A stretch of 64,000 bases of DNA from Fimbriimonadaceae bacterium (GCA_019454145.1 CP075366.1:2087564-2151563); one strand, 5' to 3'. Positions 52,918 through 61,656 are shown, counted from the first letter of the stretch. Program-made: numbers and translations. Notes: a model not told the origin generated them from the sequence alone.

Positions 52918-53810
52918 ATCAACCCCTTGCGCTTCGCATTGCGCCAGCGATCATGCATCCAAAGCCATTGTTCTGGGTTTTCTCGAATCCGGTCTTCCAG
53001 CCATTTGTTGATCGCCTTCATCAATCCTTCTCCAGTTGCAGTTTCTGGCATGATCGGCTCAAGTTCAGGATAAAACGTTATTTCGTATTGCGAATTACCC
53101 TTATAGACGCAGACGACTGGCACGATTGCCGCTCCGGTGCGAGAGTGGAACACGCCAGGGCCAAGCGCGGTTCCGGCTGGATGCCCAAAAAAAGGAATAT
53201 ACACATCGGAGGCGTTTTGGTCGGGAAGAATTCCTACAATTTGATTTTCGCGGAGCTTCACAAGCACTTGCCTGGCTGCGGCTCCTCGGGCGATGACCTG
53301 AGTGCCAGGCGCGCGGCGAATATCGTTGACAATCTTATTTACACCCTCGTCGTCGGCATCGCGGGCGATAACGTTGAGTGGATATCCAGAAAGACTGAGC
53401 CAGGCCGAGGCTCGCTCCCAGTTGCCGATATGCCCGGTAATCAAAAGTGCCCCTTTGCCTTTGGCAAGAGCTTCATCCATGTAGTGAGCGTTCACGATGG
53501 TGGTTGAAGCTTCGATATCGGCTTTGGTTCGATCTAAACTCGCCAAAAAGTCGGTAGTTGATCTGCCGAAGTGCTCGAAAACTCCTTTTGCAATGGCAAG
53601 AATTTCGCTCTCCGACTTCTCAGGAAAAGCCCGTCGCAGATTTTCGAGCGTGCGCTCTTTGCGCTTGCCTGCGAATGCCCATAGTAACCGACCGTATCGC
53701 TTGCCAAGGTTTTCCGCTTGCTGTGGAGTTTTCCGGGCGACCGATTTTTGTACGGTCTTCATGAATCGCTCTGCAAACTTACCGAGCAGTTTTTTCTTTG
53801 TGGAGCTCAT
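52914..53810 (-). CDS. lipid A biosynthesis acyltransferase, LpxL/HtrB-like
   Basis: 298 residues. The HX4E acyltransferase motif is GHIGNWERA near residue 115, IGILPDQNASD is the next conserved block, and FFGHPAGTALGPG and NPEQWLWMHDRW complete the LpxL/LpxM layout. It would add a secondary acyl chain to lipid A at the inner membrane. The N-terminus lacks a strong single membrane helix. It overlaps lpxK by 32 bases. Confidence 0.9.
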   Translation of the reverse strand: MSSTKKKLLGKFAERFMKTVQKSVARKTPQQAENLGKRYGRLLWAFAGKRKERTLENLRRAFPEKSESEILAIAKGVFEHFGRSTTDFLASLDRTKADIEASTTIVNAHYMDEALAKGKGALLITGHIGNWERASAWLSLSGYPLNVIARDADDEGVNKIVNDIRRAPGTQVIARGAAARQVLVKLRENQIVGILPDQNASDVYIPFFGHPAGTALGPGVFHSRTGAAIVPVVCVYKGNSQYEITFYPELEPIMPETATGEGLMKAINKWLEDRIRENPEQWLWMHDRWRNAKRKGLI

Positions 53811-54765
53811 CGATAATGCTTTCGATCCATGGATAAAATTCGTGTTCGTTGCGCGGAGTCACCCGGTAGTGGGCGATGGAAATTCTTCGTCCCTCAAGAT
53901 TCTGACGTTTTCGAAGTTTGACAAAATCTTTTGCCGTGACTACCAATGGCAGAAGCGGGTTCAATTTTTCAAGCAGATTACCTGCGTCGAGGCGGTCATG
54001 GTCAGCTTTAACGACGGCCTCAGTTACTTGATATCCGGCGGTGAGCAAAGCGTTCGAAAACCTGTGCGGCTGACCGATCGCGCAAAGCACAGCTACCCGG
54101 CTGCCTTTTTCTAATGGCTCTCCCTGCACATTTTCGATCGTGATTGGTCGCGCAATCAAATCGGCTCCGTATGTCATCACTCGGTCGGCACGAGAATGCC
54201 CCACAGAAATTGGTTCGCGATAAGGGCCGGCTGGGAAGCAAAAATCGTTTTCTACTTCCGGTTCAATGATGATAGAGATATCTGGCTTGATGCGCAAATG
54301 CTGGAAACCATCGTCCATCAGCATCACATGGTCGGCAAAGTTCTTAGCCGCGAGTTTTGCCGCTTCCACTCGGTCGTGACCAACAATGAGCGGCGTATCC
54401 GGCAAAAGCGTACGGAACATCGTGGATTCGTCGCCCCAGATATCTATATCCAGTTCTCCTGACGGGGCAACTGAAGCTCCGTGATATTTAGGGGATCCAT
54501 AACCAGAGGTGCTGATAACAACTTTTCGCCCCGTGCTCATGAGATGCTCTGCGATCGCAAGGGTGAAAGGAGTTTTTCCCGAACCGCCAGCCGTGAGGTT
54601 GCCGATGCAGATAGTAGGCACTTCCGGAATATGGGCTTTTTTGATACCAAGCTGATAGATCGCCAGGTATCCACGCCAGCCTAACTGATACAAAAATGAA
54701 GATGGCAAGAGTAACCAAGCCGCCATTCCTTTAGTGGCCCAAGTATCTTCAAAAAATTTCTTCAC
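53779..54765 (-). CDS. lpxK: tetraacyldisaccharide 4'-kinase LpxK
   Basis: Phosphorylates the 4' position of the lipid A disaccharide. Membrane-anchor helix AAWLLLPSSFLYQLGWRG, then Walker A GNLTAGGSGKTPF, and the kinase sequence DDGFQHLRIKPD (catalytic Asp). The start is uncertain: ATG 54828 would share bases with the divergent neighbour's ATG, while GTG 54765 (MKKFFEDTW) keeps the whole conserved N-terminus; ATG 54726 is also possible. 328 residues from 54765. Confidence 0.88.
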   Translation of the reverse strand: MKKFFEDTWATKGMAAWLLLPSSFLYQLGWRGYLAIYQLGIKKAHIPEVPTICIGNLTAGGSGKTPFTLAIAEHLMSTGRKVVISTSGYGSPKYHGASVAPSGELDIDIWGDESTMFRTLLPDTPLIVGHDRVEAAKLAAKNFADHVMLMDDGFQHLRIKPDISIIIEPEVENDFCFPAGPYREPISVGHSRADRVMTYGADLIARPITIENVQGEPLEKGSRVAVLCAIGQPHRFSNALLTAGYQVTEAVVKADHDRLDAGNLLEKLNPLLPLVVTAKDFVKLRKRQNLEGRRISIAHYRVTPRNEHEFYPWIESIIDELHKEKTAR

Positions 54766-54814
54766 TAGGTTCAAAGGATTGTGACACGCTAGCACGTCAC
54801 GCGGGCGAATTTGG

Positions 54815-54826
54815 TAACTTACAAGC
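54815..54826 (+). promoter_or_regulatory. -10-like element of the 54827 gene
   Basis: TAACTT at 54815-54820 stands 6 bases before ATG 54827, so the transcript is predicted leaderless. The element lies inside the lpxK extended frame. Confidence 0.4.
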
Positions 54827-55453
54827 ATGGATGAACATCCTTTGGTCTCCGCTTACAAAGAAGGTGCGTGGAAAGGCGTGAATGGTTCGTTGCCTGGATT
54901 AAGTCTTGAAGAACAGATCAAAGGACTGAATTCGTTGATGATCCATTTACGTTGGCAGGAAAAGGATTTACCCGGGATTGCAAGGGCCGCCGAACTGGCA
55001 GAAAAATTGATCGGCAATTCGGGTGATGAAGGTGCGCTTGGCTCCTGGAAAGCCGTGTGTTTCAATCGCGCCGCGTTTTTTTGGCGAGGATGGGGCGACG
55101 AGGACGTTGAAATTTCAAAGACCGATGAAGCCGCCTCAGAAAGATTTGCCCACCTCAATCTCGAACTGGGATTAAGACTTGGTCGGGGAGCAGTTCCTAT
55201 TGGTCGAGCGGAATGGCTTGTCGGGGCATTCGCCTGGTCGCGGGGAGACAAGGATGAAGCCAAGACTAGATTTGAAAAATCTTTGAAGTTAGTTCAAGAA
55301 GGCGACGATCCGCTTGAAGTAAAGATGGTTGAGGCCTACGTTAACGCAGTATCGGGACAAGACAACTCTGATTTGCTCGCCGAGCTTGATGCGGCGGAAA
55401 AGGGCGAATTCTACGCGACCCAAGTTCGGAATGCGACTCAAATTCTCGGTTAA
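54827..55453 (+). CDS. TPR-like helical protein of unknown function
   Basis: 208 residues, no signal peptide. All-helical, with TPR-like pairs: ARAAELAEKLIGN, FNRAAFFWRGWGDEDVE, and WSRGDKDEAKTRFEKSLKLV. The helical repeats suggest protein binding. Family not recognised. It sits divergent to lpxK and 56 bases before mtaB on the same strand. Confidence 0.7.
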   Translation: MDEHPLVSAYKEGAWKGVNGSLPGLSLEEQIKGLNSLMIHLRWQEKDLPGIARAAELAEKLIGNSGDEGALGSWKAVCFNRAAFFWRGWGDEDVEISKTDEAASERFAHLNLELGLRLGRGAVPIGRAEWLVGAFAWSRGDKDEAKTRFEKSLKLVQEGDDPLEVKMVEAYVNAVSGQDNSDLLAELDAAEKGEFYATQVRNATQILG

Positions 55454-55489
55454 GCAAGGCATACTCCACGAGCTATAAACCCGAGTAAG

Positions 55490-55501
55490 TAAAATAGAGC
55501 C
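55490..55501 (+). promoter_or_regulatory. -10-like element upstream of mtaB
   Basis: TAAAATAGAGCC at 55490-55501, identical to the 12-mer that precedes the small gene ending at 61459, here 8 bases before the mtaB ATG at 55510. Confidence 0.5.
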
Positions 55502-55509
55502 TCAGGCAA

Positions 55510-56826
55510 ATGCCGAAAGCCGCGTTCACAACCCTCGGTTGCAAAGTTAACCAATACGAAACTCAGCGAATTTTAGATTCCTTCGCTGAGATCGGTTTTG
55601 AGGTTGTGCCGTTCGATCAACCGGCAGACGTGTACGTGATCAACACCTGCAGCGTTACCAGCCAAGCGGAAAGCAAAAGTTGGTACACGGTTCGCAAAGC
55701 CTCCCGCACCAATCCGAGCGCAAAAGTCGTTGTGACCGGGTGCGCGGTGCAAATGGGCATCAATAAGCAAGAACAGATGCCAGGGGTGGATGTGATCGTT
55801 CCGAACCCAGAAAAGCTCCGTGCTCGGGATTATCTGTTCAAAGAATTCCCCGAAGTAGAAAACTGGGTGAAAGCGGAACCCAAGTTTGCCGAAATTGACC
55901 ACAAAAAGGGCCGAACAAGGGCGACGCTTAAGGTTCAAGATGGCTGTAGTGTTATGTGCAGCTACTGCAGTATCCCATTCACGCGCCCGGGAATGGTCAG
56001 CCGACCTTGGCGTGAGGTTTTAGACGAAGCCAAGCGGCTCCACAATATGGGCTACCACGAAGCGGTTCTCACCGGCGTTCTGATCGGAGCCTACGGGCCA
56101 GAATCGGGTAGCGGCGGCTTGCAGTTCGAAGAACTCGTTACCAAACTCAGTGAGGAAAGCGGTTTAGAGCGCATCCGGATCAGCTCTATTGAAATGCACC
56201 AAGTCACTGATCCGATCATTGACCTCGTACGGCATGGAGCGGTGGTTCCGCAGTTCCATATTCCGCTTCAAAGCGGCGATACGGGCGTGCTCAAGGATAT
56301 GAACCGCCGCTACAACCAGCAGATGTACCTTGACCTGTGCGCTAAGTTGTACGCCGAGCTCCCGGATGTGACGATTACAACCGACATCATGGTGGGTTTC
56401 CCCACCGAAACTGAAGAACGTTTTGAATCGAGCTTGGAAGTCTGCCGGCAAGTAAATTACCTCAAAGCCCATGTTTTCCGGTTCAGCCCGCGCTTTGGCA
56501 CTCCGGCTGACCAGTGGGGTGATCCGGTGACTCCGCAAGAAAAACAAGACCGGGCCAAACGATTGGCGGAATTCACCGCAGAAGCTGGTCGCCAGCAAGT
56601 GCGGCGCTTCCTTGGCCGAACGATGCGGGTTTTGGTAGAGCGCAAGGATAAAAATGGGTTGCTTGAAGGCACTACAGATAACTGGTTGACGGTGAAATTC
56701 GCCGGGCCAGAGAGTATATTGAAATCGCTCCAATGGGTGCGGCTAGATGAAGAACGGGACGGAATCGCTTATGGCGAACTCTCATCCCCGGTGCGAGATA
56801 ATTTACGGCCGCTTGTGCAGGTTTAG
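55510..56826 (+). CDS. mtaB: tRNA (t6A37) C2-methylthiotransferase MtaB
   Basis: Adds a methylthio group to t6A37 to form ms2t6A in tRNA. 438 residues: N-terminal methylthiotransferase domain with TLGCKVNQYETQ and three cysteines, then the radical SAM domain with CSVMCSYCSIPFTRP, and a C-terminal TRAM-like segment near 360-438. It links to tsaE (t6A synthesis) elsewhere in the window. Confidence 0.94.
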   Translation: MPKAAFTTLGCKVNQYETQRILDSFAEIGFEVVPFDQPADVYVINTCSVTSQAESKSWYTVRKASRTNPSAKVVVTGCAVQMGINKQEQMPGVDVIVPNPEKLRARDYLFKEFPEVENWVKAEPKFAEIDHKKGRTRATLKVQDGCSVMCSYCSIPFTRPGMVSRPWREVLDEAKRLHNMGYHEAVLTGVLIGAYGPESGSGGLQFEELVTKLSEESGLERIRISSIEMHQVTDPIIDLVRHGAVVPQFHIPLQSGDTGVLKDMNRRYNQQMYLDLCAKLYAELPDVTITTDIMVGFPTETEERFESSLEVCRQVNYLKAHVFRFSPRFGTPADQWGDPVTPQEKQDRAKRLAEFTAEAGRQQVRRFLGRTMRVLVERKDKNGLLEGTTDNWLTVKFAGPESILKSLQWVRLDEERDGIAYGELSSPVRDNLRPLVQV

Positions 56827-56877
56827 CCCTGCCATTCCAACCTTTAGGGCACCTCATCCGTACTTACTGTAAAAGAA

Positions 56878-57777
56878 ATGGGTGCTCTCGTTTTAGGAAT
56901 CATGATTTTTGTCTGCGGGCTGGTGCTCCGGGCAAGTGCAAAACAACCGGCTCAGGCAAACCTCAAGCCAGTTGCCGGACTATTAACCGTTGTTGGGCCG
57001 CTCATCGCCATTTTTGGCACGATGTTCAGCTCGGTGGTGATCGTTGAATCGGGTTACGCTGGCGTAAAGCTTCGCTTAGGAGCGGCGGTTGGTCAAGTAC
57101 GGGAAGGAATGCACTTCCTGGTGCCCGGTATGGAAGAAATCGTACAGATGGAAGTCCGTACGCAGAAAGTGGAAAGCAAAGCCACGGCTGCGAGCCGTGA
57201 CCTCCAACCCGTTACCGCTGATCTTGCGTTGAACTTCCGCATTGATCCGGCCAAAGCATCCGACCTTTACAAAAATTTGGGTACGGATTACAACTCTCGA
57301 ATTATCGCTCCAGCAATTCAAGAAGCAATCAAGGTTGTGACGGCTCAATACACGGCGGAAGATTTGATCCGCCAACGCCAAAAGGTGAAAACCGAGGTCG
57401 AGGCAGAAATGACTCGTCGCCTCAGCCAATACTGGATCATTGTTGATCCAGGCGGACTTTCGATCACGAACTTTGAATTCTCCGCCGAATTCAACCGAGC
57501 GATTGAAGCTAAGCAGATTGCTCAGCAAGATGCAGAAAAGCAGAAGTTCGTACTCCAACGAGCTGAACTAGAAAAGCAGACCAAGATCGCTCAGGCGCAA
57601 GGTGAAGCCGAAGCGGCCAAACTTAACGCATTGGCACTTAAAGAAGCTGGTGGTGAACTTGTTGTGGCTCGCGAATGGATAGCCAAGTGGGATGGCAAAG
57701 TCCCGCAAGTCAGCGGTGGTCAAGGGATGATCATTGACCTTCGTTCGATCTTGAACGACATGAAAACTACTCCATAA
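56878..57777 (+). CDS. SPFH/Band 7 (prohibitin-like) protein
   Basis: 299 residues. Two N-terminal hydrophobic segments (about 2-20 and 33-52), then a SPFH domain (GYAGVKLRLGAAVG, VREGMHFLVPG, and RTQKVESKATAASRDLQPV), followed by a coiled-coil Ala/Glu/Lys segment (about 215-265) and a short tail. Prohibitin-type proteins scaffold membrane domains. -10-like TACTGT is 7 bases before the ATG. Confidence 0.9.
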   Translation: MGALVLGIMIFVCGLVLRASAKQPAQANLKPVAGLLTVVGPLIAIFGTMFSSVVIVESGYAGVKLRLGAAVGQVREGMHFLVPGMEEIVQMEVRTQKVESKATAASRDLQPVTADLALNFRIDPAKASDLYKNLGTDYNSRIIAPAIQEAIKVVTAQYTAEDLIRQRQKVKTEVEAEMTRRLSQYWIIVDPGGLSITNFEFSAEFNRAIEAKQIAQQDAEKQKFVLQRAELEKQTKIAQAQGEAEAAKLNALALKEAGGELVVAREWIAKWDGKVPQVSGGQGMIIDLRSILNDMKTTP

Positions 57778-57787
57778 AACGAAAAAA

Positions 57788-57819
57788 AGCGGCTCGCCAA
57801 ACTGGCGAGCCGCTTTTTT
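57788..57819. terminator. bidirectional terminator after the SPFH gene
   Basis: An 11-bp perfect stem AGCGGCTCGCC (57788-57798) with GGCGAGCCGCT (57804-57814), preceded by seven A and followed by TTTTTT. Serves the convergent SPFH and barrel-like genes. Confidence 0.93.
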
Positions 57820-57832
57820 ACTGTAAGTAAGC

Positions 57833-58384
57833 TCAGAACTTTGCGATGCCGTATTTGAGCGTGATGCTCAAACCATCGAAGTTAAAACCATCGTAGTTGG
57901 GGCTCACGTCGTAGCGAGCCGCGAGCGAAAGTCGGTCTCCGATCAGGATTCCAAGTTCCACGTTTGCGTTATAACCAATTCGCTTTGCACCGACGCGGCT
58001 CAATCCAACTCCGATTGCGTAATCGGTGTAAGAAATTCCAGCGCGGAGAGCGATGTACGGCTGTGAATCTGCGCGAGGGGTGTATTCGCCTAGCGGTTGA
58101 ACAATTCCAAGCGTGTAGCTACCCAAGAACACCTTATTGCCATTTTTGGCTTGGGTGATCATGTTGAGGTTGGTGCCCATCCGTCGCTGCAGAACTTGGC
58201 TTTCCTTCATGGTGCTAATACCAATGGAATACCAATTGCTTCCCAAAGCTTGTCGGAGGTTGCTATCCGATGGGATAAATACGCCAAATTCTGGCCCAAA
58301 ATATTGGTTTTGAGCGGTGGCCGCGATCGGGAGAATCGCGATTGCCAAAGTTCCGAGGGCGATCATGCGGTTGCGCATGAACAT
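57833..58384 (-). CDS. secreted beta-barrel-like protein of unknown function
   Basis: 183 residues with a signal peptide (1-25, ending IAATAQ). The mature part has alternating strands and glycine-aromatic pattern (YFGPEFGVFIPS, YIALRAGISYTDYAIG, LSLAARYDVSPNY) and ends on a C-terminal strand with LKYGIAKF, a terminal Phe typical of outer-membrane barrels. A small OmpW/OmpA-type eight-strand barrel is likely; the ligand is unknown. Confidence 0.75.
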   Translation of the reverse strand: MFMRNRMIALGTLAIAILPIAATAQNQYFGPEFGVFIPSDSNLRQALGSNWYSIGISTMKESQVLQRRMGTNLNMITQAKNGNKVFLGSYTLGIVQPLGEYTPRADSQPYIALRAGISYTDYAIGVGLSRVGAKRIGYNANVELGILIGDRLSLAARYDVSPNYDGFNFDGLSITLKYGIAKF

Positions 58385-58401
58385 AATTTACCCGTTTGAA
58401 C

Positions 58402-59154
58402 TCATTGTTGTGCGCCGAGAAAATGATATCCGTCGGCGAAACCTTGAACCGCTTGAACTCCGCCTGCAACAATTGCCTGCCACAGAGCGGCACCGGTTTC
58501 AGCGGAAGCATAGGTTGCGTGACCAAGCGAACCTTGCTCAGTGATTTCATCGAATTGGGTGATGAGGCCAGGAATGGCGGGCGTCGGTTCAAGGCCATCA
58601 TCACGGATTCGATCCTTACGGACAAGGTGAGGGAACTTGTGGAGCATCAGGCTTGCTTCGGCTTCACAGGCGTGGCGGATGTTTTTGGTCGGCCCTTTGA
58701 GGGTGTCTTTCCAAGTGGATGCTTCAGGAAAATCGAAGTAATTGGCGGCGGCAAGTTGGAGATTCGGATTCTGCGATTTCAAATCCCGCATGGCAACCCG
58801 GTTCAAATCGCAATTTCCGCCATGCCCGTTTATCGTCATGAACTTGATGAATCGGTGCTCGGCTAAGCTCAAAATCACTCGTTTTAAGGCTTCGTCGTAG
58901 CCAGTAAATGAATGAGAGAGGGTGCCGGAGAACGGCATGTGGTGGAGCGATGCCCCAAGCCACAAAGTTGGCGTAAGCAGAGTGAGGTCTGGGAGTTGAG
59001 CCTCAATATCTTCAGCCGCCGCAGTCGCTAGCAAAGTATCTGTCGCGAGCGGTAAATGAGGGCCGTGCTGTTCAACGGCTCCAGTAGGAATCAGAACCAC
59101 AATGTCACGGCTCAGTTCAGCGACATCTTGCCAAGTGAGTTCCGCGAGCTTCAT
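58402..59154 (-). CDS. creatininase family amidohydrolase
   Basis: 250 residues. Metal-site motifs: PTGAVEQHGPHLPLATDT (Glu, His, Asp) near 22-40 and TINGHGGNCDL near 110, with a late Glu in RHACEAEASLM. The family includes creatininase, ArfB-like amidases and MftE peptidases; exact substrate is unknown here. It is next to dnaA by 9 bases, downstream on the same strand, which is an unusual neighbour for dnaA. Confidence 0.88.
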   Translation of the reverse strand: MKLAELTWQDVAELSRDIVVLIPTGAVEQHGPHLPLATDTLLATAAAEDIEAQLPDLTLLTPTLWLGASLHHMPFSGTLSHSFTGYDEALKRVILSLAEHRFIKFMTINGHGGNCDLNRVAMRDLKSQNPNLQLAAANYFDFPEASTWKDTLKGPTKNIRHACEAEASLMLHKFPHLVRKDRIRDDGLEPTPAIPGLITQFDEITEQGSLGHATYASAETGAALWQAIVAGGVQAVQGFADGYHFLGAQQ

Positions 59155-59163
59155 GGTTCTGAA

Positions 59164-60540
59164 TTACTGGTGAGGGAAAAGGTCTTGGATAAGAGCTTTT
59201 ACCGAGGCGTTCATTTCTCGGTTCAAATTCAGCAGTTGGCGCACCTTTTTGTAGCCGTGCATCATGGATGTGTGGTCTTTGTTGCCGAATCGCGCCCCAA
59301 TTTGCTTCCAACTGTCGCCGAGGATTTCTCGAGTGATGTAGATGGCCACATGTCGTGCTTGAGCAATATGGGCTTTGCGTGAAATTCCCAGAATTTCATC
59401 CTCGCCCACTCGGTAATGCTTACTCACCGAACCAAGAATTTGCTCGAAACTGGGTTTAGTTGCAACGAGGTTTGCGTAATATCGTTCGACAAGTTCGTGT
59501 GCCAGCTCAGCGTTCACTGGTCGTTTTTCGAGACTGGCTTGAGCGGCAAGTCGGTGAATCGCACCTTCCAGATGCCGAACTGTGCCAGAAACCCCTTCCG
59601 CGAGGATCATTGCAGTTTCGTTGTCGATGCTTAGGCCTTCGTTTTCTGCTCGCTTGAGGATGATCGCGCATTTAGTTTCGAGATCTGGGTGCTGAACGTC
59701 AACGACGAGGCCGCTTTCAAATCGAGATCGGAGTCGTTCGTCCATCAGGAGGAGATCACGAGGTGGGCGATCCGAGCAGAGAACGATCTGCTTGCCTAAT
59801 CCTTGCAGATAATTGAACGTGTGGAAGATTTCTTCCAGCGTTTTATCTTTACCAGCGACGAGTTGGATATCGTCTAGGAGCCAAACGTTGACCCCACGCT
59901 GTTGGCGTCGGAATCGCTCGATCTGGTTGTTTTTGAGCGCAGTGACAAAGTCTTCCATGAACTGAGCCGCCGTCACATACATGATGCTGTGGTACGGGTC
60001 TTTGGTGAGGAGTTCGTTTGCGATTGCATGCAAGAGGTGGGTCTTGCCGAGACCGCTGGGTCCATAAATAAATAGTGGGTTGTAGCGAGTGCCAGGTGCC
60101 GATGCAACAGCCTTAGCTCCACCGACAGCAAGCCTGTTGCTTTGACCAACTACGAAGTTGTCGAATGTGAGCCGTTCGACAGGTTTGAACCGAGTTGGTT
60201 CGGATGCCTTTGGTGAAATCGAAGAAACCGTGTGGCTTTGCGGAGTTTGTCGCTCTCTGCTGGCAAGGCGTAAGTCAAGACGAACGGGTTGACCAAGATG
60301 AAGAATCAACGATGTTTGAAGTTTTTCGAGGTAGCGACCAGTAACCCAATCGTGAACAAAGCGACCCGGAGCGCGAACCACTGCACAGCCATCCTTAAGC
60401 TCAATTGGCTCTAAAGGCTTCAGAAATCTGATTAGCACAGTCTCCGGCACCTGAAGTGCCATGTCGTTTAGAACTCGTTCCCAAGCGGTCTTGAGGCGTA
60501 TCCTATCTTCGTGTTCGTCGAGTGAGTATTGGTCTGACAT
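59164..60540 (-). CDS. dnaA: chromosomal replication initiator DnaA
   Basis: 458 residues. Domain I (1-85, KTAWERVLNDMAL), short domain II, AAA+ domain III with Walker A GPSGLGKTHLLHAI and Walker B VWLLDDIQLVAG, and the DNA-binding domain IV with DHTSMMHGYKKV that reads DnaA boxes. Length normal. It is flanked by a 292-base AT-rich intergenic region upstream and followed by a creatininase-like gene rather than dnaN. Confidence 0.97.
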   Translation of the reverse strand: MSDQYSLDEHEDRIRLKTAWERVLNDMALQVPETVLIRFLKPLEPIELKDGCAVVRAPGRFVHDWVTGRYLEKLQTSLILHLGQPVRLDLRLASRERQTPQSHTVSSISPKASEPTRFKPVERLTFDNFVVGQSNRLAVGGAKAVASAPGTRYNPLFIYGPSGLGKTHLLHAIANELLTKDPYHSIMYVTAAQFMEDFVTALKNNQIERFRRQQRGVNVWLLDDIQLVAGKDKTLEEIFHTFNYLQGLGKQIVLCSDRPPRDLLLMDERLRSRFESGLVVDVQHPDLETKCAIILKRAENEGLSIDNETAMILAEGVSGTVRHLEGAIHRLAAQASLEKRPVNAELAHELVERYYANLVATKPSFEQILGSVSKHYRVGEDEILGISRKAHIAQARHVAIYITREILGDSWKQIGARFGNKDHTSMMHGYKKVRQLLNLNREMNASVKALIQDLFPHQ

Positions 60541-60832
60541 TGGTCCAAAAGAAAAACCCCAAATGGGGAAATGAAGTGGGGGGCAGTATACACATGGTAC
60601 GCCGTGAAATCCTGATATGAATAAGGGGATTTTTATAGTTTTTTATGATCGTTGAAGGAAAGGGGTTGGCAAGCATGGCGTGGCAGATGAATATTGTATG
60701 TGATTGACTAAGTAAATCAAAAGATAATTCGTTAGATAACGTCCTGGTCTGAAAGTGCTGGGTATCGAAAGGGCAATTTTTAGTGAAAACGAAGGCGGTT
60801 CATGTTTTTTGAGGATAGGTTAGACTAATCAC
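60541..60832. other. AT-rich intergenic region between dnaA and thiN
   Basis: 292 bases. A small hairpin CCCC-ATTT-GGGG followed by TTTTTCTTTT on the minus strand (60568-60547) lies in the dnaA leader, terminator-like though short. No canonical DnaA box (TTATCCACA) is present; GTATACACA near 60586 is two mismatches away. The right end carries the thiN promoter. Confidence 0.5.
60821..60832 (+). promoter_or_regulatory. -10-like element of thiN
   Basis: TAGACT at 60821-60826, 6 bases before ATG 60833. Predicted leaderless start. Confidence 0.4.
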
Positions 60833-61462
60833 ATGGCGAAGCGAATTCTGGCGGTTTTGGGGGGAGTCAGCACCGCAAATCAGTCGCTTAGCCAACTTGC
60901 GAAAAGGGCAGATCGTATCATTGCCGCCGATTCTGGTCAAGATGTCTGCAAAGCTGCTGGATTTCTACCTCATCTCGTGGTCGGGGACTTTGATAGTCTG
61001 AGCGAAAAGCTACCAGCCATTGAATACCGAGAAGATTTAGATCAAGACCGATCTGATTGTGATAAGTTGCTCGACGCGTTGATGACCGAAGGCGAAGCAG
61101 ATGTTATCATTGGCGGGTTAGAGGGCGACCGGCTTGACCACATGCTAAGCAGCCTGACAAGCATTGCGAAAAGTTCTCTTTCTCCTCGAATACTATTGAT
61201 GGGCGGAGTGGGCCATGTGTTACGTGCGGGTAATTGGAAATTCGCGGAATTTCAGCCTGGAACAACATTCTCGCTACTTCCTCTGGCACCAAGTGTGGTT
61301 ACCGTAAAGGGAGTCGAGTGGGAGCTAGAAAATGCGACTCTTGAGTTTGGGAAATTTCTATCCTTGAGCAATATTATTCGTGACAACTTTGAGTTGATCA
61401 TCCAATCGGGAGTTGTGCTCGCAGTTTTCAACGGAGAACTAGCTCGCTGGCAACCCGATTAG
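60833..61462 (+). CDS. thiN: thiamine pyrophosphokinase
   Basis: Converts thiamine to thiamine diphosphate. 209 residues. VVGDFDSLSEKL near 48-60, DQDRSDCDKLLDALM and GGLEGDRLDHMLSSL are the TPK catalytic segments. The C-terminal substrate-binding domain is short but complete. The stop overlaps the convergent small ORF by 4 bases. Confidence 0.93.
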   Translation: MAKRILAVLGGVSTANQSLSQLAKRADRIIAADSGQDVCKAAGFLPHLVVGDFDSLSEKLPAIEYREDLDQDRSDCDKLLDALMTEGEADVIIGGLEGDRLDHMLSSLTSIAKSSLSPRILLMGGVGHVLRAGNWKFAEFQPGTTFSLLPLAPSVVTVKGVEWELENATLEFGKFLSLSNIIRDNFELIIQSGVVLAVFNGELARWQPD

Positions 61463-61644
61463 TTATTGAAATCGTTTCCGTTTGGAAATCCTAAATCTGC
61501 CCAAATTCGATAGAACTCGTAGGCGAAGACACACGCACCAACAATTATTGCAACAAAAAAGAGTTTGAGCATCAGCATGGAAAATTTCCCCTTTTTGGAA
61601 ATTGGGGTTCCTTCTTGTTGGGGAGGCTGCCGAAGTTTGTCCAC
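61459..61644 (-). CDS. small single-pass membrane protein of unknown function
   Basis: 61 residues: polar Pro/Gln-rich N-terminus, one membrane helix at about 25-44 (LKLFFVAIIVGACVFAYEFY) and a short tail. GTG start at 61644. TAAAATAGAGCC (61656-61645) directly precedes it on the minus strand, the same 12-mer as before mtaB, which supports the ORF being expressed. Confidence 0.55.
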   Translation of the reverse strand: MDKLRQPPQQEGTPISKKGKFSMLMLKLFFVAIIVGACVFAYEFYRIWADLGFPNGNDFNN

Positions 61645-61656
61645 GGCTCTATTTTA
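61645..61656 (-). promoter_or_regulatory. -10-like element of the 61-residue gene
   Basis: On the minus strand TAAAAT (61656-61651) plus AGAGCC directly before the GTG. One of the four TAAAATARAGCC copies in the window. Confidence 0.5.

Noticed and set aside
60541-60832. oriC next to dnaA
   Set aside because: No canonical DnaA boxes; only a two-mismatch sequence is visible, so I do not call an origin.
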